DNA of 64,000 nt from Bugulina stolonifera (lineage: Eukaryota > Bryozoa > Gymnolaemata > Cheilostomatida > Bugulidae): positions 24,676,429 to 24,740,428 of the forward strand of contig OW285187.1 of NCBI GenBank assembly GCA_935421135.1. Reading direction: 5' to 3'. Position numbers and translations under genes: made by a program. Shown here in pieces: positions 12,001 to 22,300 of this stretch (within the stretch, counting starts at the first letter, position 1; every line of letters begins with the position of its first letter). The notes under the pieces are model-generated. The model ran no database searches. It was not told where the DNA came from and saw nothing but the letters and a program-made list of their open reading frames with translations.

Positions 12001-14648
12001 GAAGTAAATAAAGTAAATATAGTCAATTTGCATATCATCTTGAAGCTAAAACTGTTACCTAACTGACTAGAATGGAGTTAGGTGCAGAAGTGGAGAAATT
12101 TGAGATAGCCTTTGTTCTTCGCCAAAAGTGAAGCAGGAGAAGTTGCCTTCTCTATATTTTGCTGGTTGACCGCCCTTACCCCAAACCCCAACCACAAACA
12201 AGGAACTAAGGCTATCTAAATTTCTCCACTACTGCACCTAACAGCTAGAATGGTCAAATCCTCAAAAATTGAATACTTTAAGAAACTCTTTCTCTCATCA
12301 TAGTTTAGTAATAGAACTAAATCCCCTGTATGAGTTTGGTACCAGTTCACAACTAGACATTTTTGGTAAAGCAATAAGCAAATAAAACAGTTGGCCACAA
12401 AGTGGCACTCACAGAGTCTCACTGCCTGTTTGGTACATTCACAGCCCTCATCTATACCAACTTTCTCAACTGTACCAAATATATTTGTAGTGATTCAAAA
12501 TGGATATTTGGTAATATTCTTTTAGCTATTACCAGTCCATTACTTATTTTTAATTGTACATGTGTTATACTCGTATAATGTTGGATTTGATGTATTGTCT
12601 TTGATTCGTCCTCTTTTTTCCAAGCATATACATGTACTTGTAAGTACTATAATGAAATAGCTTAGACTAGGAGTATCATTTCTTATCAACACAATGATAC
12701 TTAGTATGCTATACCATACCATAATGTTCTATACTATATGCTGTATGCTATAGGCTATTGGCTATTTACTATATACTATTTATCTATGGTATAGTATATA
12801 CTATAGAGTATCGACCATACTGTATACTATAGACTAATGATACTGTACTTGTATAGTACTAATTACCGTCTTCGCGACTTCTTGGACCGACCTGGGTCGC
12901 AAATAAAAACCCAAAGATGGCCGTCCAGCCTAGACCCAAAGGAATATTGACCTGGGATTTTGCTTGGTTGGAAAAAACCATCTCTAGCTCATCAGCAAAC
13001 CTAGGTTTCTCGCACGAAAATTTTTAGCAAGTTGGCCTGTGTTTGAAATTTAGGTCGCGAAGACACTATATAAACTATATATTATTCTCTCAGTATGCTC
13101 ACTCGCACGCCTGTTGTAGCTAAGCGCTATTGGTGTACCAACCAATGTCACACATTCTGGAGCTAAGACAGAGGATGATGCTAAGAAATTGATAGAATCG
13201 CTCATGTCTGGACAATCTACAGAATCAGCTTCCCTTCCTCCACCTTTAATTCCTCCTTCAAGCAGTAAAGAATCAACTTCTTTTCCTCCACCTTTAATTC
13301 CTCCCTCAAGCAATACAGATGATCAAAGCTCAACTTCAGCTCCTATGAAATCCGGTATGTTGTGTATTGATCATTGTTTTTCGGTTTATTTGAGAAGAAT
13401 TCTTCAATGATTTTATATAAAAGATGCACATACACTATGTGACTGCGGCCATAGCATATAGAATCAAATCACTGACCCAATTCAAAATTGTGAATAGTGT
13501 GCACAATCTGTAAACTCGATATTTATCGAATACTTTCAATTTATTGCTGCACGGTTTAGATAAGTTTTGGATGTTATTTCCCACTTCTTCTCACTGATTA
13601 TTATTTCGCAGAGGAACTGCTCATGCAGATCGTTATTATGAAATCAATGATAACTCCAAAATTTCTATCAAATAATTTAATGTGTAGCAAAAATCCTAGA
13701 GCTCTACTCTCATTTAGTAGTTTCTTTCCCCTGTTGTGGTCGACACTTTTACATACATTCTGTGTTGAGATGCCTGTCTCTCTTGTGAACAGTAAGGCGT
13801 CAATAACATAATAGATGGTCTATCATGTACTTCTCCATTCTGGATACGTATTTCAGTTATTGTATGTATATCGTTTTAGCTGAATGATCTGTGGAGTGTC
13901 CTGGTAAGTCAGGATGTTGTAAAGCTAGTATGTAGTCATAGGCCTACACCGTATTATGTTTATGGTTTACTCTTCTTAGATGTCATTTGTTTAACTTTCA
14001 GTAAAACCTGCTGACATGCCTGCCAGGCCACCAGTACCTAGATCAGCGTCTCTAGCATCTATAGGACAACCTGACAGCTCAGTCTCTACTAACCCATTCA
14101 ATCCAACCCCTCTACCCGCCCTTTCAGATAAAGTGAACTCTTCAGATGTTGTGGAGGTAAAGAATAGGAAACCTCCTCCAATACCAACCAGAAGAAGCGA
14201 ACCATCAATGTCTCGGTCTAGTAGCTCCCAATCCGTACTCTCAGCTGGTAGTAGTGACCTCTCTGGTCATCTATCTAGTAGTGACCAATTGGCTACTGGT
14301 GACGTATTGCCTAGCGTAGTCTGTGGTAACAATTCAGATGCTACTGCCGGAGGTGTCCTGGAGCATGCAGAGGCTACAACGTCTGTGGCTGTATCAAAGA
14401 GAGTGCCACCTCCCATACCCAGTAGAGTCGTAGACTCTTATGCTAACAATGTGCCATTGAATGGTTGTCATGCCAATATGAAGCCTGCTGGCTCACCATC
14501 TCTTGCACCCTCACAAGAACCTCAACCTTCTTCTAGAATTCCTCCACAGATACCTAATAGGTCCGCTGCCTCTGCTACCAATCCTGCAGGAAGCTCTTCC
14601 ATTACCAAACCAACTCCACCTCCCATTCCGCAAAGAAAAAACTTATAA
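1..14648 (+). CDS. SYNJ1: Synaptojanin, 5'-truncated by window edge (20 exons visible)
   Basis: Dual phosphoinositide phosphatase that strips PI(4,5)P2 from endocytic membranes and uncoats clathrin vesicles. Exons: <1-168, 731-900, 1023-1104, 1315-1470, 1599-1755, 2109-2297, 2821-2923, 3211-3351, 3869-4061, 6396-6554, 6805-7025, 7601-7804, 8199-8280, 8564-8735, 9460-9543, 9720-9880, 10102-10189, 11058-11143, 13120-13354, 14002-14648. Phases join without a shift into 1165 visible residues. The Sac domain has its CX5R(T/S) loop (NCVDCLDRT, visible residues 122-130). The 5-phosphatase domain starts near WNVNGG (273) and has WVGDFNYRI (465-473), PSWTDR (540-545) and SDHRP (577-581). An RRM-like module follows (about 585-700), then a proline-rich tail with DPF (831-833) and NPF (981-983), the AP2- and EH-binding motif types. 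Roughly the first 250 residues lie before the window. Two introns start with GC. Synaptojanin 1 versus 2 is not meaningful for an invertebrate copy. Confidence 0.95.
3062..3174 (+). repeat. 25-bp tandem repeat in synaptojanin intron 7
   Basis: About four copies of a unit reading TGCATTAAATAACATTAC plus ATTACCT. It ends 36 bases before the exon at 3211. Confidence 0.88.
3678..3868 (+). repeat. 43-bp tandem repeat running into the exon 9 acceptor
   Basis: Three clean 43-bp units start TGCTATGTCCATGTG at 3678, 3721 and 3764, followed by a diverged unit and a partial one. The last partial copy (ATATCAGTAACTGC, then TTATGTAG) forms the 3' splice site of the synaptojanin exon at 3869. Confidence 0.9.
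4540..5075 (-). repeat. Dispersed repeat, copy 1 (synaptojanin intron 9)
   Basis: Read on the minus strand, this stretch matches 47460-48260 over several blocks: CCATTATCTTTTTAG, GCACACGTGTGCATGCATAT, GAGTGTGACAA and AGCAGTAGCAGAC. The order and spacing are the same. It looks like a decayed element of at least 500 bp. A minus-strand open frame (4512-4727) covers one end and may be a fossil coding segment ([14 protein letters not shown], weakly helix-turn-helix-like). Confidence 0.65.
7850..8167 (+). repeat. 16-bp minisatellite in synaptojanin intron 12
   Basis: About 19-20 head-to-tail copies of GTATCAGGTGGTAACT, with variants G/T at the base before AAC and C/T or A/G at the neighbouring sites. 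The array fills most of the intron between the exons ending at 7804 and starting at 8199. Confidence 0.95.
8969..9003 (+). repeat. ATT microsatellite
   Basis: Roughly eleven ATT units in the synaptojanin intron between exons ending at 8735 and starting at 9460, just before a GC-rich segment. Confidence 0.95.
9046..9300 (+). other. GC-rich open segment in a synaptojanin intron, unidentified
   Basis: A block much richer in G and C than its surroundings. One frame is open through it and codes an arginine/proline-rich stretch ([16 protein letters not shown]). The flanking exons join directly in phase, and no phase-1 GT donor lies in this block, so it is probably not a normal synaptojanin exon. 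It may be an inserted mobile or retro-derived fragment. Confidence 0.4.
10195..10640 (+). repeat. 27-bp minisatellite in synaptojanin intron 17
   Basis: About 15 degenerate copies of a 27-bp unit containing TACATGTAAGTACATAACTA. Because 27 is a multiple of three, the minus strand stays open as a repeating nine-residue artefact ([13 protein letters not shown]), which I do not regard as a gene. A run of ten G follows at 10648. Confidence 0.93.
10701..10971. mobile_element. MITE copy A in synaptojanin intron
   Basis: A 271-bp segment with perfect 17-bp terminal inverted repeats AGGTGTCTTCGCGACCT. Reading the outer A as part of a TA duplication fits both sides. It is noticeably GC-richer than its surroundings. 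It shares a body with copy B at 12866 (GTCGCAAATAAAAA, AAGATGGCCGTCC, TCTAGCTCATCxGC). The open frames inside look accidental. Confidence 0.8.
12078..12242. mobile_element. Small TIR element in synaptojanin intron
   Basis: The imperfect inverted ends are about 38 bp (TTAGGTGCAGAAGTGGAG on the left, its near-complement on the right). The direct repeat CTAGAATGG lies just outside each end (12069-12077 and 12245-12253). The internal block with GCCTTCTCTATAT and AACCCCAACCACAAAC recurs at 21450-21512 in an ACOX1 intron. A duplication of 8-9 bp would suit hAT- or P-type insertion. Confidence 0.65.
12866..13067. mobile_element. MITE copy B in synaptojanin intron
   Basis: A 202-bp diverged relative of the element at 10701. 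The termini are GTCTTCGCGAC and GTCGCGAAGAC, flanked by TA on both sides. It is shorter than copy A because the part before the right end is deleted. It ends about 50 bases upstream of synaptojanin exon 19. Confidence 0.78.
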
Positions 14649-15169
14649 TTTATATTATATATTGACTTCAATTATATATTATATTGAAATACCGATAGAT
14701 GCGCACACAGGACATGCGCGTATAATATATTCATTATTTTGTGGGAAATAAGATTTGTGATGTTACGTATTTTAGGGTCATGTTTGATTGTTTTAGCAAC
14801 CTATACCAGCAAGTTTTCATGTTTATTATTTTATTTTTGTACTAAATTTTATTTTGACGTACATTCAGTGAAGGAGATAGAAAGGTACTGTTCATTATAT
14901 GCTATATACATTTATTTGTGATGCTTGTTCTTAAAATTGTGAATTAGAAATCTCTAATTTACGTGATCACATTATGCAATATTTACATTTTATGTTAATC
15001 ATGTTGTCCCTGCTTCTATAAAACATAATGTTTGTTTTAACTTATTTTTCTCTCATGTTGGCAAATATTTTGCTGTTCTACTAGTTAGGACAATATTATT
15101 CATCTCATCATAACATAGTATTAGGCATTGTTTTAGTCTGTTGGCAATAGTCTGCTTGTAGTTTTCCAA

Positions 15170-15175
15170 AATAAA
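15170..15175 (+). promoter_or_regulatory. Candidate poly(A) signal of synaptojanin
   Basis: AATAAA about 520 bases after the synaptojanin stop codon at 14648. Position only; other AT-rich hexamers are nearby. Confidence 0.35.
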
Positions 15176-15410
15176 ATTTTTCTTCAAAATATGCAAAATT
15201 TTACAATACTGTTTATATTTTAGAGAAAGATTCTTTTCATTTGACTACCTTGCTACTACATTGCTACTATTCTATCAGGTTTGTGATGCTCATGCTACTG
15301 CACTGACTCGTTACTAGCTAGCTACGGCAGTACGAAAGACTACTGCTTGCTATTAATAATACCACTCCTTTAGACCTCTAATAGTAGTAATATACATGGC
15401 CGTAACTATC

Positions 15411-15487
15411 TAGGCGGCCCCAAAGTGGTACAATAACACTATACAATACAATAACAAAGTGGTTATTGTACCACTTTGGGCGGCCCT
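15411..15487. repeat. Palindrome downstream of synaptojanin
   Basis: The inverted arms (15411-15437 and 15462-15487) share CCCAAAGTGGTACAATAAC exactly, with about a 24-base loop. It is possibly the collapsed ends of a small TIR element. Confidence 0.75.
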
Positions 15488-15640
15488 AGCCGCCTGAACT
15501 TTTTGTTAAAAGAAGAAAAAATCAAGCTATTATCGGAAGGCATAGTTACCGTGCCTCACATGATATAAACGTACTCTGATGAAAATGATGCTATTATGTG
15601 TATAATTATATTGATGGCTAATTTTCGTGTGAAGCAACTG

Positions 15641-15724
15641 CTGATTTGATAGCGTAGTTGGTAGAGTGCTCGGTCTTCATGCATTGGGACACGAGTTCGA
15701 ATCCCACTGAGGGACAATTTTTTT
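15641..15724 (+). other. tRNA-like Pol III element (tRNA pseudogene or SINE head)
   Basis: A perfect A-box match TAGCGTAGTTGG (15650-15661), a B-box-like GAGTTCGAATCCC (15693-15705) and a T7 run (15718-15724) are spaced as in a tRNA gene. The T-arm and acceptor stems do not pair well when folded by hand, so a working tRNA is unlikely. It may be a SINE head without a body. Confidence 0.5.
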
Positions 15725-17097
15725 CATTTTAGTAATTTAGCTATACAATGACAATACAAATCTCAGCTGTAAGATAGGATCACTGCATCGGTAATTCTGT
15801 ATTTAACAATAGAAAATGCCCTAAGATTGCATGCACAGTGTGCCCACCCACTTCATTTGTTCCACTTCGAACACTGTTCTTCAGGGTTTGCGAACCCTAG
15901 AATACCACTTTCCATCTCTATCCATCAAATAAATTTGCACTATTTCCCCTCTTATTAATGTGTGCACATTTTTGGGCCTAAGTCATGTAATGATGTAAAG
16001 GACTACAATAGTACATCATGGCCAAGCCAAACAGAGAAGCACTATTTTGTAGTATACTAATTTGAAGTTTACTATTTGCAGATTACTATGCAACATTTTG
16101 TACTTTTGTACCATCACATATAGCTCAAATATGCATTAAATATGCATCAAATATGCATCAAAATGGCTATTTTTGTGTGAATTTTCAAAAACTTTCTTGT
16201 GGGAGGTGCCCCACCCTCCTTCTGCCCCCATCCCGCACACACCCTCCCCACACCGCTAATGTTAGCCAGTCCAATTTTGGCCGCCTCAACTTTTTCAGGA
16301 AAGTTACCTCCCTGATATAGAGTAACGTAGACAGTACATTTTGTATTATAAAAAATATAATAATAACTAGTTAGCCTTGCTGTAGGAGTTGTTGTCTCGC
16401 ACATATTAATTTCGTTCGAAATTGAAGTTTTTTTAATATAGCCTGGTCCTCAGTCCTTTTCATTGAACAAACGCAACCGGAAACATAGAGAAAGAATAGA
16501 CTTGGCTCCATAAAATGTATGTACGAAGCAAGGTAATGTACTGCACGATCGTCATCATAAATAGCATAATTTAGTATTTGTGTTTTATGGATAACAGGCA
16601 ATATTTATGACTGGAAATTTGGAAAGGAAAGATACCTTTGTATTTATATTGACTACTGAGTGTGCTCTGATATTTTCTAATTTAAAACTGTCTTACAAAG
16701 TTGCAGATAGAGCCATGATCAACGTTTTCGTTTAGTATCATTTTTTACTTTTTACCAAACCATGGTTGAAATTTGATCAGTTTGTCTAAGAGTTTCAAAG
16801 GGCTCAAAACTTGAACAAATTTGAAATTGAAATTATTCAGACTGTTACAGTTACTGTAACAGTTGTGGAGTTGATTTTCAATTTCAACTCTAAAAGGCGC
16901 CGGCTTTATAGTAATAGAAAAGAGTAGATAAAGTTGGGAAGAATAATATAAATTCGTCCGATCCTTCTTCCTAGAATGAGGTAAGGCAAAGAGTGAGAGT
17001 TGAAATCGGATTGTTTTAATAATTATTTTATTTAGTATTAGACTACTATCCATCTAACAAAGTGCTCAATATGGCAATGCTACAGAGCTTGATACAA

Positions 17098-17352
17098 TTA
17101 AATTATTACTAATATTATACTATCATTTTATTGTTTCATAACTAATAGTTTCATGCTATGCAATCTTCAGATGAATGATGATAAAATGACTAGCAATTTG
17201 AATTATAGAACAATTAGAATTATTATAGAACGACATGAAGTTCTATAATTCAAATTGCTAGTCATTTTATCATCATTCATCTGAAGATTGCATAGCATGA
17301 AACTATTAGTATGAAACAATAAAATGATAGTATAATATTAGTAATAATTTAA
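17098..17352. repeat. Long near-perfect palindrome, 114-bp arms
   Basis: The left arm (17098-17211) and right arm (17240-17352) are reverse complements except for about one indel, with a 28-base spacer. A transcript across it would form a hairpin over 110 bp long. It lies 0.6 kb upstream of the IMMP2L-type exon. No protein-coding frame or target duplication is evident. Confidence 0.88.
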
Positions 17353-17991
17353 TAATAATTATTTTATAACAATTATTTATTATATAATCATAATAATGAT
17401 CTCTTTACCACTGGTATTGAGATACTTTAGCTATTGATACTGACTCAACTTAGGCCACAGGCAGCGGGAGCATAACTTCTGATGGTTGTTGTACAAATGA
17501 TGTCTATGACCACGGTTCACTGAAAACACATAGTTCTAACCCAATATATCTATGGGTTTATACTTTAGGCCTACTTGCAAATCGCACAGTTCAGTCATTA
17601 TCAGAAGGAATGCACCATTATTTTGGAAACTAACAGGGTAGAATATCTGTAATCATACCATAACCGAGTAGGCCTAACGCCTTCTATTGTCCGAATGTAT
17701 ATTATAAACATTATGAAATTGCAGGAAAAATCGAATAGGCCTCTTATAATTATAATATAATAAAACATATCATAAAGGTTATCAGGTCTCTATGATTCCA
17801 CAGAAAAGCCACGGATTTTCAGCTAACATGTTAGAAGGCCTACCTCCATTCAGACCAGAATGTCAAGTTTACCATGAGAACTTGATAAGACCACACTTCA
17901 CAATAATGAATAATACCACAACATGTATTCCTTTTGTTAAATCTTTATAAAATGGGCATAACACTCTACTGTTGTTGAACTCTATTTTTAG

Positions 17992-18577
17992 AGTCAAAGG
18001 ATTAATACGATATGTTATGATTCCGGCATCATCAGTATTCATTGGACGAGAAATCTTTGATCTCATTGGATATGAAGTGGCCCTTGTTGATGGCCGGTCA
18101 ATGCAGCCAACACTCAATCCTCACTTAGACAACATATTCACAGCCCGATCAGCTGAGAGTTGTAGGAAGCGCATGTTCAACTGGTCTCATTGGACATTTT
18201 CTGACTGGGTTTTGATATCCCACCATGACAAATTTAATATAAAAGTAGGTGATGTTGTGACGATATACAATCCAATTGAGCTAACAGATCGTGATATAAA
18301 ACGTGTTAGAGCTACTGAACATCAAATGATAACGACTCGCTCTTACAAAAAGCAGACAGTAGTTGTGCCTGAGGGTCATATATGGGTGGAAGGGGACAAC
18401 CGCGTGTATAGTAAAGACAGTAACTCCTATGGCCCAATACCAGCTGCTCTGGTGTTTGGTAAAGCTATTGCAATAGTTTGGCCTCCATCCCGGTGGCAAA
18501 CCTTAAAATCCGAGTCAACAAGATTCAGTGCTCACAAGTTTTTGAATGCTGCAGAAAAGGATGACCCAGTTGATTAG
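17992..18577 (+). CDS. IMMP2L: Mitochondrial inner membrane peptidase subunit 2 (S26 family), main exon
   Basis: Serine-lysine peptidase of the signal peptidase I clan that trims sorting signals from proteins delivered to the mitochondrial intermembrane space. Counting from the first in-frame ATG at 18017, the catalytic serine is S28 in GRSMQPTLNP and the general-base lysine is K95 in DIKRVRA. The conserved stretches GHIWVEGDN, DSNSYGPIP and WPPSRW follow in the family order. A hydrophobic N-terminal segment is visible. An acceptor-like tttttag ends at 17991, and residues just after it (VKGLIRY) resemble the human N-terminus, so a short upstream coding exon with the real ATG probably exists. 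The open frame upstream has no ATG before a stop at 17948. The gene converges on ACOX1, with stop codons 0.8 kb apart. Confidence 0.88.
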
Positions 18578-19353
18578 GCAATTTTATTTTTATCACATTC
18601 TACTATTTAAATTACCATATAATTATGTTACTGTGCAGAAATTAGTCAATGCACTCGATACTCTGGCTTGGCACACATCTATTTTTATAATTTTGAATTA
18701 AGTAACATAGTAGTAGTACAGACCTATTAGTATCCAATTGAAATAATGGCATACTTTTGACATTCTCTTTACTATGCTCTGAAACTCAGGTTTTAGTTGA
18801 ATTACATCTGATTATTAGATGGTGTCAGAATTTCTTGATTTGTATAGCACCTCATATTGAAATTCATATAGGAAATTGCTGATGTACTAACAGTGTTTTT
18901 TTGTTTCATTAGATTGTATTGCATTTCCATCATATTGCTATTTGTCAAATGTTGTGGCCAATTTATATGAACAAGTGCTGAATAAATGCTATTTATATAC
19001 ATGTACATATACTTCTGGTACTAAAACCATACCTTGGTATTTAGTAACCTAGATGCCTTAGGATCATATTCATAAGTGACACCCATAAATAGATTTCTAT
19101 GGGATGACTAGCAAATGAACAAAAATAAATATTATTTGAATACCAAATATCATTGTATAAAAATCGACCCTGTGATTCAAATAACTGAAATAATTAATTT
19201 TATGGTAACAATATAATGAAAAAAGTATAAAAATAACTGTATTTTAAATAAAAAATCTGCAATACAATAATACACAAATATTTTTGTCCAAAAATTGAGC
19301 CATGCTAAATACTGATTAAGAATTTGGAAGACATAGATCTATAAAGTGGTACA
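18578..19353. other. Convergent intergenic gap between IMMP2L and ACOX1
   Basis: AT-rich sequence holding the 3' UTRs of two converging genes. Besides the AATAAA at 18981 on the plus strand I see no gene, RNA or repeat structure here. Confidence 0.6.
18981..18986 (+). promoter_or_regulatory. Candidate poly(A) signal of the IMMP2L-type gene
   Basis: AATAAA about 400 bases after the stop codon at 18577. It is the first clean hexamer seen downstream on this strand. No transcript evidence. Confidence 0.4.
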
Positions 19354-22300
19354 TTATAACTTTGATTTGAGAGCTTGCTGCATTGGCTTGATATACTTCT
19401 GATATGAATGATGAACCTACAACAAGGTTCACACACAATTACAATTTGGTATTTACATGGTTGTGAAATGAGTTCCTGACTGCTCAACAAACAAATTGAA
19501 AAAATCATTCCATAAAAACTGACATCAATTACAATGCTCCATTTGAAGATACAACTAACTTCTATAACTAAATAAACTCATAATATATATATTAAGAATA
19601 GCCCCAAAGGCAAAGCATAATAGAATTACAAGATTGTTTACCTGATGTTGGTTGAGTGAAGAACTCTTAGCGTACTCATATAGAGCCTCATACACATTAC
19701 CATCATATCTACCTAGACAACTGTTTAGCAGACGATCTGGATAATCAAATGTATCTACTAGTGTCACAGCATTAGGTCTCAGTTCCGTCAGTAACTCTGT
19801 TCGTCTCTGTGCTGCGCCAGATATCTGGTCAGCAGTGAATATTTCATTCTACAACAGCAATCAGGATACATACAATGATAAGCTAATGTAGGCACAACCA
19901 GGAATGACACCAGTGTACACTTATGTAATATATCATAATATGTACTGCATAAAATTATCCAAAGAAGCAATGTGACAATAATATATTTTGTTAATAAATT
20001 CTCGCATCTCACCATTACACGCATTCGCCATTACACGGCAACTGCAGGTTGAAAAAAGGCCCAAGGTATATTTCTAGGTAACAATAGAACTTAGGCTACA
20101 ATATTTCAACCACTGAGCTGGGAAAGCCTAGCTTGGAACTTATTAATTCACTGACCAGCATAAACATTCCAGAATTCATTAGCAAGTTATGAACAGCATA
20201 GAATTCACAAACTTGTGACATCACTGCATTAGCCTTTGGATCCCACTGCCTCTCATTTAAGGCTTGAATAAACAGTTTCACAGTGGTGTACAAGGAGTAC
20301 GCCTACAATAATATAATAAAATAGTCTTGATAGCTTTCACCCTACATAAGGTTCATGATGCCTCTAGTCCCTATTATCTATACAAGTACAGTGCCAGCCA
20401 TAAAGCAAACATACAAAAAACATATTGCATTGTACATAACAATATAAGTAACAAACAGACTGATGTTACGGTATATACATGTACGTTAAAGTGCTATTAA
20501 GCATAACAATGCTATGGCATGTATAATATATGCACACATGTTCATCGCATATCAAACAATATTACCATAATTATACAGTCACGTAGTCACTGTTACCAAA
20601 ATAACATCTTGTCTACCCTTACATATAAATATCTTTTTAATCCAGCATGCAGCAGCTCTGCATAGCATTATGATAATCGAGCACTATATGGAAATAGGCC
20701 TGTCAACTGAGTTATATATAGATACCCTCAGGTGACATGTGCACATACATGTTATACTGGAACACACCATACCTTGGCTGTGTCTAAAAGCTCTATGGAA
20801 TGCATATTGAGGGCAGAATCTGTATCCAATGATAGACTAGATTGCTGGAGTTTAGCTGCTGTGCTAGTAACCATACTGTAACACACAGCAATGCTCCAAA
20901 TGTGCATGGAGTACAACTGGTAATAGAGTAATATAATATAACAATTTACATGTATATAATTATACAGTTTATAATGCATATTATAATATATATAACATAA
21001 ATATACACATAATAATATGTGTATACAATGTATATATAACATAGTAATATAACGGTATATTAGATATGATGAATGATGGGTAACATCAAATACATTGGAT
21101 AGTGTTGTAACTCTGCGGACTGAAAACACCATTGTAAAGTTATAATATACATTCATCAGTTAGCAGAAACAACTTTACCGGAGAGCATTTAGTTTGAAGG
21201 CTAATTCATATAGTGGCAGACTAAGTGTAGTGGCTACCCTCAGTTCTGTTGGAATATCTGTAGTCTCAGCTAGCATTTGCAAAGTAGGGGGTGCGGGTTC
21301 TCCACCCTGTATTTGCATGTAGAATCTCAGCAATGACCTGTATACAAAGAAATGACTTGTCCGACTATTCAATTTGAGCCAGAAATGAGTACAGGATCGG
21401 TAAACAAGACGTGTTCTATAGAGAAGTGTTATAGCAGGTCCATAATAATAAGGAGTTGCCTTCTCTATATTCATAGGTTGTCCACCCTTACCCTAAACCC
21501 CAACCACAAACATTGGAAGGATATTATTACAGATTTACTACTACTATTCAATTTCACTCAAATTCGGCTAAAATGTATTACCAGTTTGGAGTTTCTTTTA
21601 TTCAAAATTTTGGTTAACGCAATGTCCATTGAGTTTGTTTATATTCCAGATTTTGTATATTATATTAAGAAGTAAACATGGGAATACAATAATAATAACT
21701 ACATGTATATAGCATACAACAACATGTTGCTGGTCGCTATCATATACCATTCTAACCTACATTGAAAGTAGCACACTAATTGCTATAGTCTCACCTGGCG
21801 CACTGCAGGTACATTACAGTGTTCTCCCCCTCATACGTAGACTGAGATAAACACTGTACATATAACTTAGGAATTCCACTAGCTTGGCTGTATCCATGAC
21901 CTCCGCACGACCTTCTGCATATCTCGATGCAGTTGGCAGCCATCTCTGAGGCAAAAGCTTTCATACCAGACGTCAAGCAATGTAGCTGTAAACATATCTC
22001 ACACATTACCAGTAAATACACAATGTTCTGGATACGTTGAGATGATTGCTTATGTTGATAAACTTTCATACATTATTAGTGCCTGTGCAATCTATGTTTT
22101 CGAAGCAGGCTAATTTGGGCCACAAATTTCCAACCCACTTCCGCTATAGATGCCGTGAACACACCAGCCCATATCAAATAAAAAACTTTATTTCTTTCAC
22201 TTGACTACTAGTGTGCCGATGAGCAAGAGATGGTTTAATTTGGTTGAACTCTTTGGACCCCTTGGTCAGTAGGCCCTCTTGTGAGTGCAAGAGGTAGCGT

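Larger units (their letters stand above)
14649..17991. other. Gene-free stretch between synaptojanin and IMMP2L
   Basis: Contains the synaptojanin 3' UTR, a small palindrome, the tRNA-like element, a GC-rich scrap at 16197-16270 (GGTGCCCCACCCTCC, repeat-like) and the long palindrome. An unresolved first exon of the IMMP2L-type gene probably lies here. I see no protein-coding gene. Confidence 0.6.
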
